32,785 nt of DNA, taken from NCBI RefSeq assembly GCF_003245365.1, contig NZ_NBIU01000025.1:1-32785 (forward strand), read 5' to 3'. The translations under genes and the position numbers were made by a program. Positions 1-9,478 of this stretch are shown here, piece by piece. The notes below the pieces were generated by a model. The model had not been told where the DNA came from, searched no databases, and was given only the letters and a program-made list of their open reading frames with translations. This DNA comes from Helicobacter valdiviensis. Lineage in GTDB: Bacteria > Campylobacterota > Campylobacteria > Campylobacterales > Helicobacteraceae. Each line of letters opens with the position of its first letter. Within the stretch, counting starts at the first letter, position 1.

Positions 1-44
1 TTGGATTCTTGCTTTGGCAGTTCCGTATCTGGTTTGAAAGGATA
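1..44 (-). repeat. shared C-terminal module sequence, copy in sulfotransferase gene (partial)
   Basis: These 44 bases match 6028-6071 with two mismatches. Both copies encode SFQT(R/K)YGTAKARIQ in minus-strand genes. The left edge cuts the copy, so its full length is unknown. Confidence 0.88.
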
Positions 45-939
45 ATTGATTATTTTGTGCCCGAATATCTTGCATTAAGGCTTGTATCCTACTATTTTTT
101 TGAACCAATGCTTCTTTGTTCTTATTTAGCTTTTCTGTCATATTATTTTGCAGAGCATTAAGTTGTTTTGCTCTAGCATTTAAAAGCATATCTTTATCTT
201 TTATAGTTTGTTTTAAAGCTTGGATTTTTAAACAACTATTCATTTTTAAATCTTCCAAATATTGCATTTTATGTTCTATTTTATTCTTTAATTTACTTTT
301 AAAAATCTTATCTGAAAAGCCAAAAATTTTTTGGTCTTCTAAATCATAATCAAAAATTTCAAAATCATCATTATAGATATCTCTAATAATTTTATATGTT
401 TTAGAATCATAATAGTCTTTATAATTTAGATGCTCACTTTTATTCACATGCATAAGAGTATCTCTTCTGTGAAGAATATTTAAAATTTTTCTAAAATCGT
501 CTTCTATTTGCTCAAATTTTCCAATAAAATTCACCAATATATGTTTATCTTCATTGCACAAAAACTTATACTGCGGAACAAAATGCATCCAATTTAATAC
601 TCTACATCTAGTAATTTTATCTTGTAAATCTTCAACAAACTCCTCAAAAGAACTATATTGACAAATATTTTCTTTAGCCCATTTTTCATCTCCTAAAGTA
701 CCACCTCCATTTTTTAGATAATGATAAGCTGATACAACCCTATCATAAGGATTCCTAACAAAACCAAAAGAAAATAAACTCTCAAACTTTTCTCTATCAA
801 ACTTTACATAATCATTTGCCTTTACATGTCCAACAAGCCATCTATCTGTTTGATAAATAGCTCTTTCTATGCTACTACCAGCTACTTTTGGAACATGAAT
901 GAAGATACATTTATATTTATCATGGAAATCTTTAAACAC
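1..939 (-). CDS. sulfotransferase family protein, partial (3' end beyond window)
   Basis: I read this frame directly: 313 codons with no stop, running off the left edge. It would transfer sulfate from PAPS to a hydroxyl on a glycan or similar acceptor. Residues 15-23 read HVPKVAGSS, the 5'-phosphosulfate loop of the Sulfotransfer_2 type, and residues 60-72 read [13 protein letters not shown], the 3'-phosphate motif. From about residue 200 the protein is Lys/Glu/Gln-rich and probably coiled coil. The last visible residues ([14 protein letters not shown]) match residues 287-300 of the sugar transferase at 5692-6927. The start is GTG at 939-937: an in-frame TGA lies just upstream, no ATG occurs before mid-gene, and an AAAGAGA stretch precedes it. 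The start overlaps the cysC stop by 8 bases. It is the last visible gene of the cysD-N-SLC13-C operon, which makes its donor. Acceptor unknown. Confidence 0.85.
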   Translation of the reverse strand, partial: MFKDFHDKYKCIFIHVPKVAGSSIERAIYQTDRWLVGHVKANDYVKFDREKFESLFSFGFVRNPYDRVVSAYHYLKNGGGTLGDEKWAKENICQYSSFEEFVEDLQDKITRCRVLNWMHFVPQYKFLCNEDKHILVNFIGKFEQIEDDFRKILNILHRRDTLMHVNKSEHLNYKDYYDSKTYKIIRDIYNDDFEIFDYDLEDQKIFGFSDKIFKSKLKNKIEHKMQYLEDLKMNSCLKIQALKQTIKDKDMLLNARAKQLNALQNNMTEKLNKNKEALVQKNSRIQALMQDIRAQNNQLSFQTRYGTAKARIQ

Positions 940-1528
940 TATATTCTCTTTTTGTCAAAATTCCCATAATCATACCCACATTTTCCTCTAACTTCTCTGA
1001 AATAATATGCACCTCTGGGGCTTCTGGTTTTTCATAAGGACTATCTATACCAGTAAAATTTTTAATCTCTCCGCTTCTTGCTTTCTTATAAAGTCCTTTT
1101 GGATCTCTTTTTTCGCAAATTTCTAAAGGCGTATCAACAAATATTTCTACAAACTCCCCTTTTTCAAAAAGCTCTCTTACCATTTCTCTTTCTTTTTTAA
1201 AGGGCGATATAAAAGCACCAATTACAATAATTCCAGCATCCACAAAAAGTTTACAAACTTCTCCTATGCGTCTTATATTTTCTACTCTTGAAGTCTCATC
1301 AAAACCCAAATCCTTATTAAGTCCATGACGGATATTATCTCCATCTAAAAGATAAGTATGAAAACCTAGTTCAAAAAGTCTTTTTTCTAATGCATTTGCT
1401 AAGGTTGATTTGCCACTACCACTAAGTCCTGTTAGCCACAATACACAAGGCTTTTGATTTTTAAGTTTAGCTCTTTGATATTTAGTGATACTACTAGTAT
1501 GCCAAGTTAGATTTTTATCCATTTTCAT
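932..1528 (-). CDS. cysC: adenylyl-sulfate kinase CysC
   Basis: Phosphorylates APS at the 3' position with ATP to give PAPS, the sulfate donor of sulfotransferases; cytoplasmic. At 198 residues it has the normal length of a stand-alone APS kinase. The Walker A loop GLSGSGKS is at 34-41, the APS-binding stretch [15 protein letters not shown] at 62-76, FISPF at 107-111 and the lid segment [17 protein letters not shown] near 146-162. Unlike NodQ-type proteins it is not fused to CysN. The start (MKMD) lies 3 bases after the permease stop; the second Met at residue 3 is an equally possible start. The downstream sulfotransferase overlaps its end. Operon position between a sulfate permease and a sulfotransferase points to PAPS for sulfation rather than for sulfate reduction. 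Confidence 0.96.
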   Translation of the reverse strand: MKMDKNLTWHTSSITKYQRAKLKNQKPCVLWLTGLSGSGKSTLANALEKRLFELGFHTYLLDGDNIRHGLNKDLGFDETSRVENIRRIGEVCKLFVDAGIIVIGAFISPFKKEREMVRELFEKGEFVEIFVDTPLEICEKRDPKGLYKKARSGEIKNFTGIDSPYEKPEAPEVHIISEKLEENVGMIMGILTKREYSV

Positions 1529-1531
1529 CCT

Positions 1532-3247
1532 TTAAAATTTAAAGACTATAGGTGTAACCAATAAAACAATAATTGAATAAACTAAGGAAACTACCCAGCC
1601 AATTTTTATAAAATCTGTCGTCTTATATCCACACATAGAACTTACCATTAAATGTGTTTGATAGCCATGTGGCATCATAAATCCAGCACTTGCTCCATAT
1701 GCTACCGCAAAAATAAAAGGCATAGGACTAACTCCTAAGCTTTGTGCAGTAGCAAATCCTATAGGAAAAGCAAGAGCTGCAGCGGCATTATTTGTAATCA
1801 TCTCTGTTAAAAGCAAGGTTAAAAGATAAATTCCTACAAAACTTCCATACGCTCCATATTCTCCAAAAATCCCTATAATAATATCCGCAAAATCTTTAGC
1901 TAAACCGCTCTCAACTAAAACTTTTGTGATGGCTAATGAAGAACCCACAATAATAAAAATCTCTAAAGGAAATCTTCTTTTAATTTCATCCAATTTGACA
2001 AATTTAAATACAAGCAAGATTAACAAAAACACAACTAAAGCTTTAAGTAAAGAAAAAACCTTTAATGCCGATAGTGCAATAATCCCTAAAAATCCAAGCA
2101 CCACAAACAAACTTTGTGCTTTATTTAATTTCTGAAATTTATCAATATTTGAAAGAATATAAAAATTCTTTAAAATATTATCTCTATTTTTAAAATCTTT
2201 TCCCACACTTAAAATCAATCTATCTCCAGCATTTAAAACGCTTTTCCCAATTTTAGAAATATTTTGCGAGCCTCTTTTTAAAGCAATAATCCCCGCATCA
2301 AATTTAGTTCTAAAATTAGTTTCTTTTACGCTCTTTCCTATTAAATTTGATTCAGGACTAATGACTACATCTACTAATTCCAATTCTTGCTTCTTAAGAT
2401 CTTGTTTGCCAACCTCCAAACCCTTAAATCCTCTCAAAACTTCTAAATGTGCTACATCTCCACTAAACACTAATTGATCTCCTGCGCAAATAATCTCTTT
2501 AGAGCTTACAGGAGCAATACTTCTCTCCCCTCTTTCTATTTCTAATAAAAATAAGTATTCTAATCTCCTTAAACCATTTTCCTCAATACTTTTCCCAATA
2601 AGTGGGCTATTATCCAAAACTTCCGCACTTATTAAATACTCTTCAATTTTCTTCTCTTCTTCTTCATAGTTAGGCAAAAGTTTATTGCAAAACATTAACA
2701 CCACAAGCACACCCACACTTATACAAAAACCTACTGCAAAAAAATCAAAAATTTTAAGACTTTCCAGACTATTTTGTAATACAAAAGAATTCACTATTAA
2801 ATTTGTTGAAGTACCTATTAAAGTCATTGTTCCGCCTACAATAGAAAAATAAGAAAGCGGAATTAAAAGGCGTGAAGGAGCGTGAAATTTATTATTTTTA
2901 ATAAGACTCATAAAACTTGCCACCACTGCAGTATTGTTTAAAAATGCAGAAATACCGCTCACGACAATACCTAGTTTAAAAAGTGAGAAATAATAATTCT
3001 TACTGATAATAAATTTAGAAATATAACCCATAATTACACTTTTTTCTATCGCAACTGAAACAAGCAACAAAATCACTAAAACCACTAAAGAATCGCTACT
3101 GTAAGATCCAAGAAAAGTTTTTAAATCCAAATATCCCAAAAGATAATACAATAAAGCAACGCTTCCAAAAAGTAATGAAGCTCTTATTTTATTACCAATT
3201 AAAAGTGCTAATAAAAATAAGATACTCAAAGCTACAATAATTTTCAT
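1532..3247 (-). CDS. SLC13/DASS-type permease with two TrkA-C domains, probable sulfate importer
   Basis: A 571-residue inner-membrane protein with hydrophobic segments at about 1-200 and 370-571, split by a soluble part of roughly 165 residues. That part holds two TrkA-C (RCK_C) like repeats, near 208-270 (LDNSPLIGKSIEENGLRRLE) and 290-352 (ISPESNLIGKSVKETNFR). This architecture is that of the SAC1/SLT-like branch of sodium:sulfate (SLC13) carriers. The membrane half has ITNNAAAALAFPIGFATA near residues 485-503, the kind of conserved Asn-containing segment found in this superfamily. Its start overlaps the cysN stop by 4 bases (ATGA) and cysC follows after 3 bases, so it is translated with the sulfate-activation enzymes. 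Sulfate as substrate is inferred from context; other divalent anions cannot be excluded. Confidence 0.85.
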   Translation of the reverse strand: MKIIVALSILFLLALLIGNKIRASLLFGSVALLYYLLGYLDLKTFLGSYSSDSLVVLVILLLVSVAIEKSVIMGYISKFIISKNYYFSLFKLGIVVSGISAFLNNTAVVASFMSLIKNNKFHAPSRLLIPLSYFSIVGGTMTLIGTSTNLIVNSFVLQNSLESLKIFDFFAVGFCISVGVLVVLMFCNKLLPNYEEEEKKIEEYLISAEVLDNSPLIGKSIEENGLRRLEYLFLLEIERGERSIAPVSSKEIICAGDQLVFSGDVAHLEVLRGFKGLEVGKQDLKKQELELVDVVISPESNLIGKSVKETNFRTKFDAGIIALKRGSQNISKIGKSVLNAGDRLILSVGKDFKNRDNILKNFYILSNIDKFQKLNKAQSLFVVLGFLGIIALSALKVFSLLKALVVFLLILLVFKFVKLDEIKRRFPLEIFIIVGSSLAITKVLVESGLAKDFADIIIGIFGEYGAYGSFVGIYLLTLLLTEMITNNAAAALAFPIGFATAQSLGVSPMPFIFAVAYGASAGFMMPHGYQTHLMVSSMCGYKTTDFIKIGWVVSLVYSIIVLLVTPIVFKF

Positions 3248-4668
3248 ATTTTCTTACACTCCCATTCAGGGTAATTTTTTCTAATATAAGCATTAAGTTC
3301 CATTTCTGCTTGAGTATAAATTCTAGTCTTATCTTTATGTGTTAAAATTTCTTCCACCATGCCAGCTGCCAAGGTTTCATTGGAATATTTATCTATAATT
3401 ATAAAACTTCCTAAAATTTTATTATTTCTATAAACTTTTAGGGCTATTTTTTTATTAAGCTTTAAGGTGCATTTAGCAATATCATTAAGCCTTAACGCAT
3501 CACTTGGAAATTCTTTAAAAGTATTAATATCTTTTTTAAAGTCAATTTTTTCAAATGCCACATTAGTGGTTAAATTTGCTATTTTTATGAGATAGTTTTC
3601 ATTTAATTTAAAATCCTTCTCACTCATCCATACAATCATAGCTTTAAAAGAATTTGAAATTTGTAGTTTGTGATTTTTAGAAGCTATTATATCACCCCTT
3701 GAAATATCTATTTCATCTTCTAAAGTTAAAGTTATAGCACTTGGACAACTAGCTCTTTTAACGCTTTGAACTTCTTCATTTTTATCAAGTATTTTTAAAT
3801 TTTTAATATCGGGTGTGATGATTTGCTTTACTTTACTTGTTTTTAACGATGGTAGAATTACAACTTCATCTTTGGTATTTATACTGCCACTAGCGATATT
3901 TCCACAAAAACCTCTAAAATTTAAATGCGGACGATTGACATATTGCACACTCATAATAAATTCATCACTTAAACTAGTAGTAATAGGCAAGGTATCTAAA
4001 AGCTCAGACAAAGTTTTTCCACTATACCAAGACATATTAATGCTTTTAGAAGCAATATTATCTCCATCTACTGCACATATTGGCACAAAATGAAATTGAA
4101 TATCTTGTGAATTTTGCAAACAAGGAATAATTTTTTGATAATCTTTGCAAATTATATCAAAAACATCTTGCTTAAAATCAACTAAATCCATTTTATTAAT
4201 GGCGATTATAAATTGCCTAATACCAAGCAAACTTGCTATATAAGAATGCCTTTTAGTTTGCATTAAAACACCTTTTCTAGCATCAATTAAAATAATAGCA
4301 ATATCAGCTGTGCTAGCCCCTGTTGCCATATTTCTAGTGTATTGTTCATGGCCTGGGGTATCTGCTATGATAAATTTTCTTTTTTCGCTTGTATAAAATC
4401 TATATGCCACATCTATAGTTATCCCTTGCTCTCTTTCGCTTACAAGTCCATCCACTAAAAGTGCAAAATCAAGCTTTTCTCCTCTGGTGCCTAATTTTTT
4501 ACTATCTTTTTCTAAAGATATTATTTGATCTTCAAAAAGCATTTTGGAATCAAAAAGCATTCTACCAATAAGTGTAGATTTTCCATCATCCACACTGCCA
4601 CATGTGATAAATCTGCAAAGTTCTTTATTTTCATGATCTTTTAGATATTTTTCCACATTTAAATCCAT
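3244..4668 (-). CDS. cysN: sulfate adenylyltransferase subunit 1 CysN (GTPase)
   Basis: The GTPase subunit that couples GTP hydrolysis to APS synthesis by CysD. It has 474 residues, normal for CysN without a fused APS kinase. Visible motifs are GSVDDGKS at 24-31 (G1), DTPGHEQ at 103-109 (G3) and NKMD at 158-161 (G4). Elongation-factor-like beta domains fill the rest, with a typical CysN tail near 445-460 (LAAGMVEEI). Its start ATG shares one base with the cysD stop (TAATG), a sign of translational coupling, and its end overlaps the permease start by 4 bases. The family assignment is clear. Whether the product APS feeds sulfation only cannot be told from this gene, but no cysH, cysI or cysJ is present in the window. 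Confidence 0.97.
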   Translation of the reverse strand: MDLNVEKYLKDHENKELCRFITCGSVDDGKSTLIGRMLFDSKMLFEDQIISLEKDSKKLGTRGEKLDFALLVDGLVSEREQGITIDVAYRFYTSEKRKFIIADTPGHEQYTRNMATGASTADIAIILIDARKGVLMQTKRHSYIASLLGIRQFIIAINKMDLVDFKQDVFDIICKDYQKIIPCLQNSQDIQFHFVPICAVDGDNIASKSINMSWYSGKTLSELLDTLPITTSLSDEFIMSVQYVNRPHLNFRGFCGNIASGSINTKDEVVILPSLKTSKVKQIITPDIKNLKILDKNEEVQSVKRASCPSAITLTLEDEIDISRGDIIASKNHKLQISNSFKAMIVWMSEKDFKLNENYLIKIANLTTNVAFEKIDFKKDINTFKEFPSDALRLNDIAKCTLKLNKKIALKVYRNNKILGSFIIIDKYSNETLAAGMVEEILTHKDKTRIYTQAEMELNAYIRKNYPEWECKKI

Positions 4669-5561
4669 TAAAAATACCCCTCTTTTTTCTTTTTCTCCAT
4701 ACTTGCTTCCTCATCAGTATCTATTAATCTACCTTGTCTTTCACTTGTTTTAGACAACAAAAGCTCTTCGATAATTTCCAAAACATTGCTAGCATTTGAA
4801 TTTATAGCTCCCGTTAGTGGGTAGCAACCTAGGGTTCTAAAACGAACTAATTCTTCTTTAGCATTTTTAGCAAGTTCTTTTGGCATTCTCTCATCATCTA
4901 CTAAAATTTTAGCTCCCATATACTCTACTACTGGACGCTTTTTAGCAAAATAAAGACTAGGAATGGGGATATTTTCTTTATAAATGTATTGCCATATATC
5001 AAGCTCTGTCCAATTACTCAGTGGAAAAACTCTTATAGACTCACCTTTTTTATGTTGCCCATTATAAATATCCCATAATTCTGGGCGTTGATTTTTAGGA
5101 TCCCATGAGTGATTTTCATCGCGAAAAGAATAAATTCTTTCCTTTGCACGCGATTTTTCTTCATCTCTTCTTGCACCACCAAAAACAGCATCAAATTGAT
5201 ATAAATCAAGCATCTGCCTTAAGCCTTGCGTTTTAGCAATATCTGTATGCATGGATGAGCCATGCACAAATGGAGAAAGATTTAATTCTTTGATTTTAGG
5301 ATTTTGATAAACTATAAGCTCCATGCCAAGCTCTTTAGCTCTTTTGTCACGAAATTCTATCATTTCCTTAAACTTCCATGTAGTATCTACATGCACCAAA
5401 GGAAGCGGAGGTAAACTTGGGTAAAATGCTTTTTGCAAAAGATGAAGCATAACAGAACTATCTTTACCTATGCTATAAAGCATAGCTGGTTTTTCAAACT
5501 CAGCTACAACTTCACGGACGATGTGAATAGATTCTGATTCTAAATATTCCAAATGAGTCAT
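4668..5561 (-). CDS. cysD: sulfate adenylyltransferase subunit 2 CysD
   Basis: The catalytic subunit of ATP sulfurylase, which forms adenylyl sulfate (APS) from ATP and sulfate in complex with CysN. At 297 residues it is full length. The PP-loop [11 protein letters not shown] lies at residues 30-40. The C-terminus keeps the family signature [20 protein letters not shown] (about 275-294). It is the first gene of the five-gene sulfation operon. A GGAG ribosome site lies 6 bases before the ATG (5568-5571 on this strand), and a TATAAT box sits upstream in the 130-base gap. Campylobacterota of this type are mostly not known for assimilatory sulfate reduction (established background, stated from memory), which makes the presence of cysDN notable. 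Confidence 0.97.
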   Translation of the reverse strand: MTHLEYLESESIHIVREVVAEFEKPAMLYSIGKDSSVMLHLLQKAFYPSLPPLPLVHVDTTWKFKEMIEFRDKRAKELGMELIVYQNPKIKELNLSPFVHGSSMHTDIAKTQGLRQMLDLYQFDAVFGGARRDEEKSRAKERIYSFRDENHSWDPKNQRPELWDIYNGQHKKGESIRVFPLSNWTELDIWQYIYKENIPIPSLYFAKKRPVVEYMGAKILVDDERMPKELAKNAKEELVRFRTLGCYPLTGAINSNASNVLEIIEELLLSKTSERQGRLIDTDEEASMEKKKKEGYF

Positions 5562-5603
5562 TTTCTACTCCACTACAAAATATGGATTTAATAAATTGTC
5601 TTT

Positions 5604-5609
5604 ATTATA
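5604..5609 (-). promoter_or_regulatory. probable -10 box of the cysD operon
   Basis: A perfect TATAAT on the minus strand, 43 bases before the cysD start codon, in the 130-base gap after the sugar-transferase gene. No good -35 hexamer is seen, which is usual for sigma-70 promoters in this group. It suggests that the sulfation operon can be transcribed apart from the glycosyltransferase genes upstream of it. Confidence 0.5.
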
Positions 5610-5691
5610 CATTAAACCGATATACTCCATCTATCTTCTAAAAATTATCTCAAATATTAAATTAATTCTATTTTATCATTAAAACTTGATA

Positions 5692-6927
5692 TTATTTCTT
5701 CCTAGAACTCTGTTTTATTATAAGCACTTCCTTAAAATAAAATTTCAAATATCCACCCTTATACCAAGTTTTATGAGCTTTAATAAAAGCTTCTCCCAAT
5801 TTATAAGCATAACATTCTTTCTCTTTTAAGGCTTCTTTATAGTCAGGGTAAGCTTCTAAAGGAGGTAGTTTTGCAGAAGGATCTTTTTTTATTTTTTCTT
5901 GATAAATTTTTTGTTCTTGTTTATGTTTATCTTTTATATAAGATAATACAAAAGGCATTCTTATATAACCTAATAAAGATTTAGAATTTGCTATTAAAGC
6001 TTGTCCTATTTTATAGGATAATTGGTTTTGGATTCTTGCTTTGGCAGTTCCGTATTTAGTTTGAAAGGATAACAAATTAAACCCTAATTTTTTGGATTGT
6101 AATTTTTCTCTTATATTTATATACATTTTACTGCAATCTAGGCTTAAAATTTTAAGAAAGATGCTCGAAAGAGTATTTTTACAAAGCAAAAATTCTTCTA
6201 CACTTAGCTCTTTGTAACTATATGGTGTGTAACTATTATGCAACATTACCATGCCATACTCATTATCAATAAAAAATTCACTATAATCACCCAAAAAATA
6301 AAATTCAACATAATCCTCTTTTGCAGGACGCTCTTTTTGTTTATTACACTGTCTCCAAAAAGCCTCCATTATCACTTTATTTTTAACTCTATCAAAAACT
6401 TTAATTTCTCCATCCTTATCTACATATTTATCTATACTCAAATTTAAAGGTCCATTGCCAAGATAATAATAAACCTCATATTCTTTTAAATTCCTGCTTT
6501 CTTGTTTTGCATTCTTGTATATTAGAATTCTTTTTTGACACTCTTTAGCCCATTCAAAACACACAACGGAATCTTTTTTGGCTTTAATGGCACCAATATG
6601 TCTAGAAAACAAAGAAAAGCTGCTTGTATTCTCAAAGAAATACTTAATCTTTGAAGATGTAATGATTGTGTCCGTATCAAGCCACACTCCACCATGTAAA
6701 TATAAAATTGCAGCTCTAATTGCATCAGCTTGTTTTGCAAGAGAAAAATTCTGATATAAACTTTCATCATAAAATTTTTTTGGTAAAAAATCATATAAAT
6801 TTAAATAATCTAACACGATTATCTCATATTCTGGTAGAAATTTTTCCCAAGTTTTCATACAAAGCTTTAAGTAAGCTGGCATTCTATCTCTTGGCTCCCA
6901 AAAAGTCCAAATAATTTTTTTACCCAT
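5692..6927 (-). CDS. DXD-type glycosyltransferase (Gly_transf_sug/capsular synthesis type) with repeated C-terminal module
   Basis: A 411-residue putative sugar transferase. Residues 1-90 hold the family pattern IIWTFWE, then LAKQADAIRAAILYLHGGVW followed by LDTDT, with the metal/nucleotide-sugar DTD at 84-86. This fits the OCH1-like Gly_transf_sug or the related Caps_synth families. Residues 287-411 form a separate C-terminal module starting [14 protein letters not shown] and rich in Lys, Tyr and Glu. It has an internal echo (LSYKIGQALI near 304 and YAYKLGEAFI near 374). The beginning of the same module occurs in the sulfotransferase at 1-939. I recall similar tails on Campylobacter and Helicobacter surface-sugar transferases; their function is unknown to me. 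The start overlaps the end of the preceding gene by 8 bases, so it belongs to the same transcript as the two large transferases. Sugar and acceptor unknown. Confidence 0.85.
   Translation of the reverse strand: MGKKIIWTFWEPRDRMPAYLKLCMKTWEKFLPEYEIIVLDYLNLYDFLPKKFYDESLYQNFSLAKQADAIRAAILYLHGGVWLDTDTIITSSKIKYFFENTSSFSLFSRHIGAIKAKKDSVVCFEWAKECQKRILIYKNAKQESRNLKEYEVYYYLGNGPLNLSIDKYVDKDGEIKVFDRVKNKVIMEAFWRQCNKQKERPAKEDYVEFYFLGDYSEFFIDNEYGMVMLHNSYTPYSYKELSVEEFLLCKNTLSSIFLKILSLDCSKMYINIREKLQSKKLGFNLLSFQTKYGTAKARIQNQLSYKIGQALIANSKSLLGYIRMPFVLSYIKDKHKQEQKIYQEKIKKDPSAKLPPLEAYPDYKEALKEKECYAYKLGEAFIKAHKTWYKGGYLKFYFKEVLIIKQSSRKK
6028..6071 (-). repeat. shared C-terminal module sequence, copy in sugar-transferase gene
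   Basis: Copy of the repeat at 1-44, starting the C-terminal module (residue 287 onward) of the protein at 5692-6927. Direct orientation of the two copies, 6 kb apart, would allow recombination that deletes or swaps the operon between them. Confidence 0.88.
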
Positions 6928-9478
6928 TTTCTATCAACCGTTTATAAATTCTCTCACAGCACTTTCCATCTTTAAAAGCAAAAGTGTTTTCTATATTTGT
7001 TTTATAAGGTTCTCCTACCTTACAATCATTTTTTAATAAATTTTCTAATTCTTTAAGTAAATCTTCCTCAGTTTCCACTACAGGACCAAAACCATCTTTT
7101 TCATAGTCAAAGTAACCTTTTCTATAAGTATGATTTAAAAAAAACTCTTCTTTGTCAAATTGATAATAAAGCACTGGTTTTTCCAAATAAGCCATTTCAA
7201 AAGCCACACTAGAATAATCTGTTATCATTAAAGAAGAATTACAAAATAATTTTTGCAAGCTTTCTTTTTTATTAGCAAGTTTAACATAAGGAGGAATATC
7301 AAACTCTTTTAAATATGGCATAATATTAGGATGAGGATTAAAAATCACATCACAAGAATACTTTTTATATAATCTTTTAAGAACATCGCTTTTTAGCAAT
7401 GAATTCCAATGAAAATAATACTTGCTTTCCCCAAACCCATCTTTTACCACTCTTACTCCTGTGTTTTTTATCATCAAACCACTTAAATATTTTCTCCAAG
7501 TTGGCATAATAATAATTTGTTTAACATCAGTTTGATTATTTTTAAGCAAAGCATCATGCCTTGCAAATCCTGTCAAAACTATCTCCTTATCTCCAATTTT
7601 ATATCTATTATAATTATTTACAATTGAATCATATTCAGCTTGTATTGAAACAATAAATAAGTTAATATTTTTATTATTTAACCATCCTGATATATCATCT
7701 TTTGTAACCCCATGTTGCAAAAAAACAAACTGTTGCTTAAGTACAATATATTTCATTAAACATAAATCAACATGAGAACTAATAACTTTTGAAGTCTTTT
7801 TTATAATTCTCTTAAACTCAAAACTACCAAATTCAACTAGATTAAATCTTTCTTTTTTCAATCTTTCCCAATCTAAACTTTCTTTTCTTAATGCAAAAAC
7901 GATTTTTTGCTCAGGATGATTTTGCATAATATATCTATATAAATGTTCCGCATTATCATCTGCTTCGTAGTCTCTATCCATTAAAAGCCAAATATTACTC
8001 TTTGGTAATCTTTTTTGGAATTCTTTTCTAATATTTTTGATATCTAAAAAATATTTACCATTTTTACCAACCATAGCTTGTTTATTATTGATAAATATTT
8101 CTAATTTGTCTTCAGAATTTTTAGGTATAGATACCCATAATCTTTTTTGATAGCAAAATACTCTATCTAAAAAGTCATATTTAACAATCTTTTCATAATC
8201 TGCATATACTTCTTCCCCATCCGCAAGAATACTTTCTATATCCTTATCATCACCTGTATAATAAGTAATTAAAATTTGCTCTTTATACGGATCATAATCC
8301 TCTATATAAGCTATTTGAAATGGTGATTTTTCATTTTTAAAACAATTTAAAATTCCTACTTGATAAAAAAACTGCCATCCTGCTACATTAAATTTCATAA
8401 TAGTTTGGCTTTCTATATAGGAAAAATTTTTATCCAATAATCCCAAATATTCTTCTTTTTCTACCTCATTTAACATGGAAACTTTTTCAGGAGAATTAAT
8501 CAAGTCTTTTATTTGCCAATACAAATCATACAAAATTAAATTTTGTATAAACAAAGGTGTATCACCATTACAACTACCCTTTTGTAAAATATCTAAATAA
8601 CCATTTTTAATAACATTCAAATAGTGGTCTTTTTGTTTTAATTTTAAATCCAGCGTTGAATTTCCATCTTCTCTTTTTCTATAATAGTATTTTGCTTTTT
8701 TTAAAAATGCACTCTTATAACTAATATTATCCAACAAATATTCATTGATAAATTTAGCATCTTCAAAATTAGGTTTTAGCTTTTCATCAAACACTAAAGC
8801 ATTTAAAAAATTTATATTCACAAAACAACTCGAGGCAGACAACTGAATAAAATTATCCAGCTTCTCATTTTCCTTAATTGTAATCTTATCTTTAAATTTA
8901 AATTTTAATGCATGATTATTTCTATAAGTCTTATTTTTTTCATAATAAAAAATAAGATTACACCCTACCATACAAATATCTTCTTCTTTATTTGTTTTTA
9001 AAAACCTATCCACTTGATAAAAATAATCTCTATCCAAAAAATCATCTGGATCAGCAAAAGTTACCCAATGGGTTTGGCAATTATTTTCTTGCATATATTT
9101 TAAACCTAAATTTCTAGCACTAGCTTGACCATCATTTTCTTTATAAAGATAGACTATATTTTTAGGATATTTCTTTTGATATTTCCTTATAATATTTGCT
9201 GAATTATCTATGGATCCATCATCTACCAAAATTAAAAAGATATTATTTTTAAAATCAAGTCTTTGATTTATAATGGATTTAAAATAATCCTCTAAATACT
9301 TTTCTACATTATATACAGCAGATACAATAGCGTACTTATGAAAACCTTTGTATTTTTTGGGGATAATTTTACCAGTGATGGTCTTTGTTGGCACTATTCT
9401 CTTTAATGCCATATCTTCAAAAAATAATCGAGGCTCCCTCAACAGTTTCTCTATTTTTCTAATAGTTATTAACGACAT
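6920..9478 (-). CDS. bifunctional GT2 glycosyltransferase + CDP-glycerol glycerophosphotransferase-like protein
   Basis: An 852-residue two-domain enzyme. Residues about 48-280 are a GT-A family 2 glycosyltransferase (YAIVSAVYNVEKYLEDYF; VDDGSIDNS near 86-94; the DXD-like ADPDDFLD near 141-148). Residues about 510-852 match the CDP-glycerol:poly(glycerophosphate) glycerophosphotransferase family: HPN near 711 and ITDYSSVAFE at 752-761, followed by EKPVLYYQFD. Such fusions are typical of capsule polymerases that alternate a sugar with a polyol phosphate. The N-terminus contains KLLREPRLFFED (11-22), a short motif echoed at the end of the upstream protein. Its start overlaps that gene by 10 bases and its stop overlaps the next by 8. 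The probable role is polymerising a phosphodiester-linked surface polysaccharide. The nature of the polyol phosphate cannot be read from the sequence, and no CDP-glycerol synthase is in the window. Confidence 0.85.
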   Translation of the reverse strand: MSLITIRKIEKLLREPRLFFEDMALKRIVPTKTITGKIIPKKYKGFHKYAIVSAVYNVEKYLEDYFKSIINQRLDFKNNIFLILVDDGSIDNSANIIRKYQKKYPKNIVYLYKENDGQASARNLGLKYMQENNCQTHWVTFADPDDFLDRDYFYQVDRFLKTNKEEDICMVGCNLIFYYEKNKTYRNNHALKFKFKDKITIKENEKLDNFIQLSASSCFVNINFLNALVFDEKLKPNFEDAKFINEYLLDNISYKSAFLKKAKYYYRKREDGNSTLDLKLKQKDHYLNVIKNGYLDILQKGSCNGDTPLFIQNLILYDLYWQIKDLINSPEKVSMLNEVEKEEYLGLLDKNFSYIESQTIMKFNVAGWQFFYQVGILNCFKNEKSPFQIAYIEDYDPYKEQILITYYTGDDKDIESILADGEEVYADYEKIVKYDFLDRVFCYQKRLWVSIPKNSEDKLEIFINNKQAMVGKNGKYFLDIKNIRKEFQKRLPKSNIWLLMDRDYEADDNAEHLYRYIMQNHPEQKIVFALRKESLDWERLKKERFNLVEFGSFEFKRIIKKTSKVISSHVDLCLMKYIVLKQQFVFLQHGVTKDDISGWLNNKNINLFIVSIQAEYDSIVNNYNRYKIGDKEIVLTGFARHDALLKNNQTDVKQIIIMPTWRKYLSGLMIKNTGVRVVKDGFGESKYYFHWNSLLKSDVLKRLYKKYSCDVIFNPHPNIMPYLKEFDIPPYVKLANKKESLQKLFCNSSLMITDYSSVAFEMAYLEKPVLYYQFDKEEFFLNHTYRKGYFDYEKDGFGPVVETEEDLLKELENLLKNDCKVGEPYKTNIENTFAFKDGKCCERIYKRLIENG

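Noticed and set aside
116-349. A 77-residue plus-strand frame rich in Phe, Leu and Ser
   Set aside because: It lies opposite the coding strand of the sulfotransferase gene, whose frame is open throughout with family motifs; the hydrophobic composition is an A+T-rich antisense artefact.
3244-5561. cysDN as part of assimilatory sulfate reduction
   Set aside because: The operon contains cysC and a sulfotransferase but no PAPS or sulfite reductase gene; reduction cannot be excluded for genes outside the window, but nothing here supports it.
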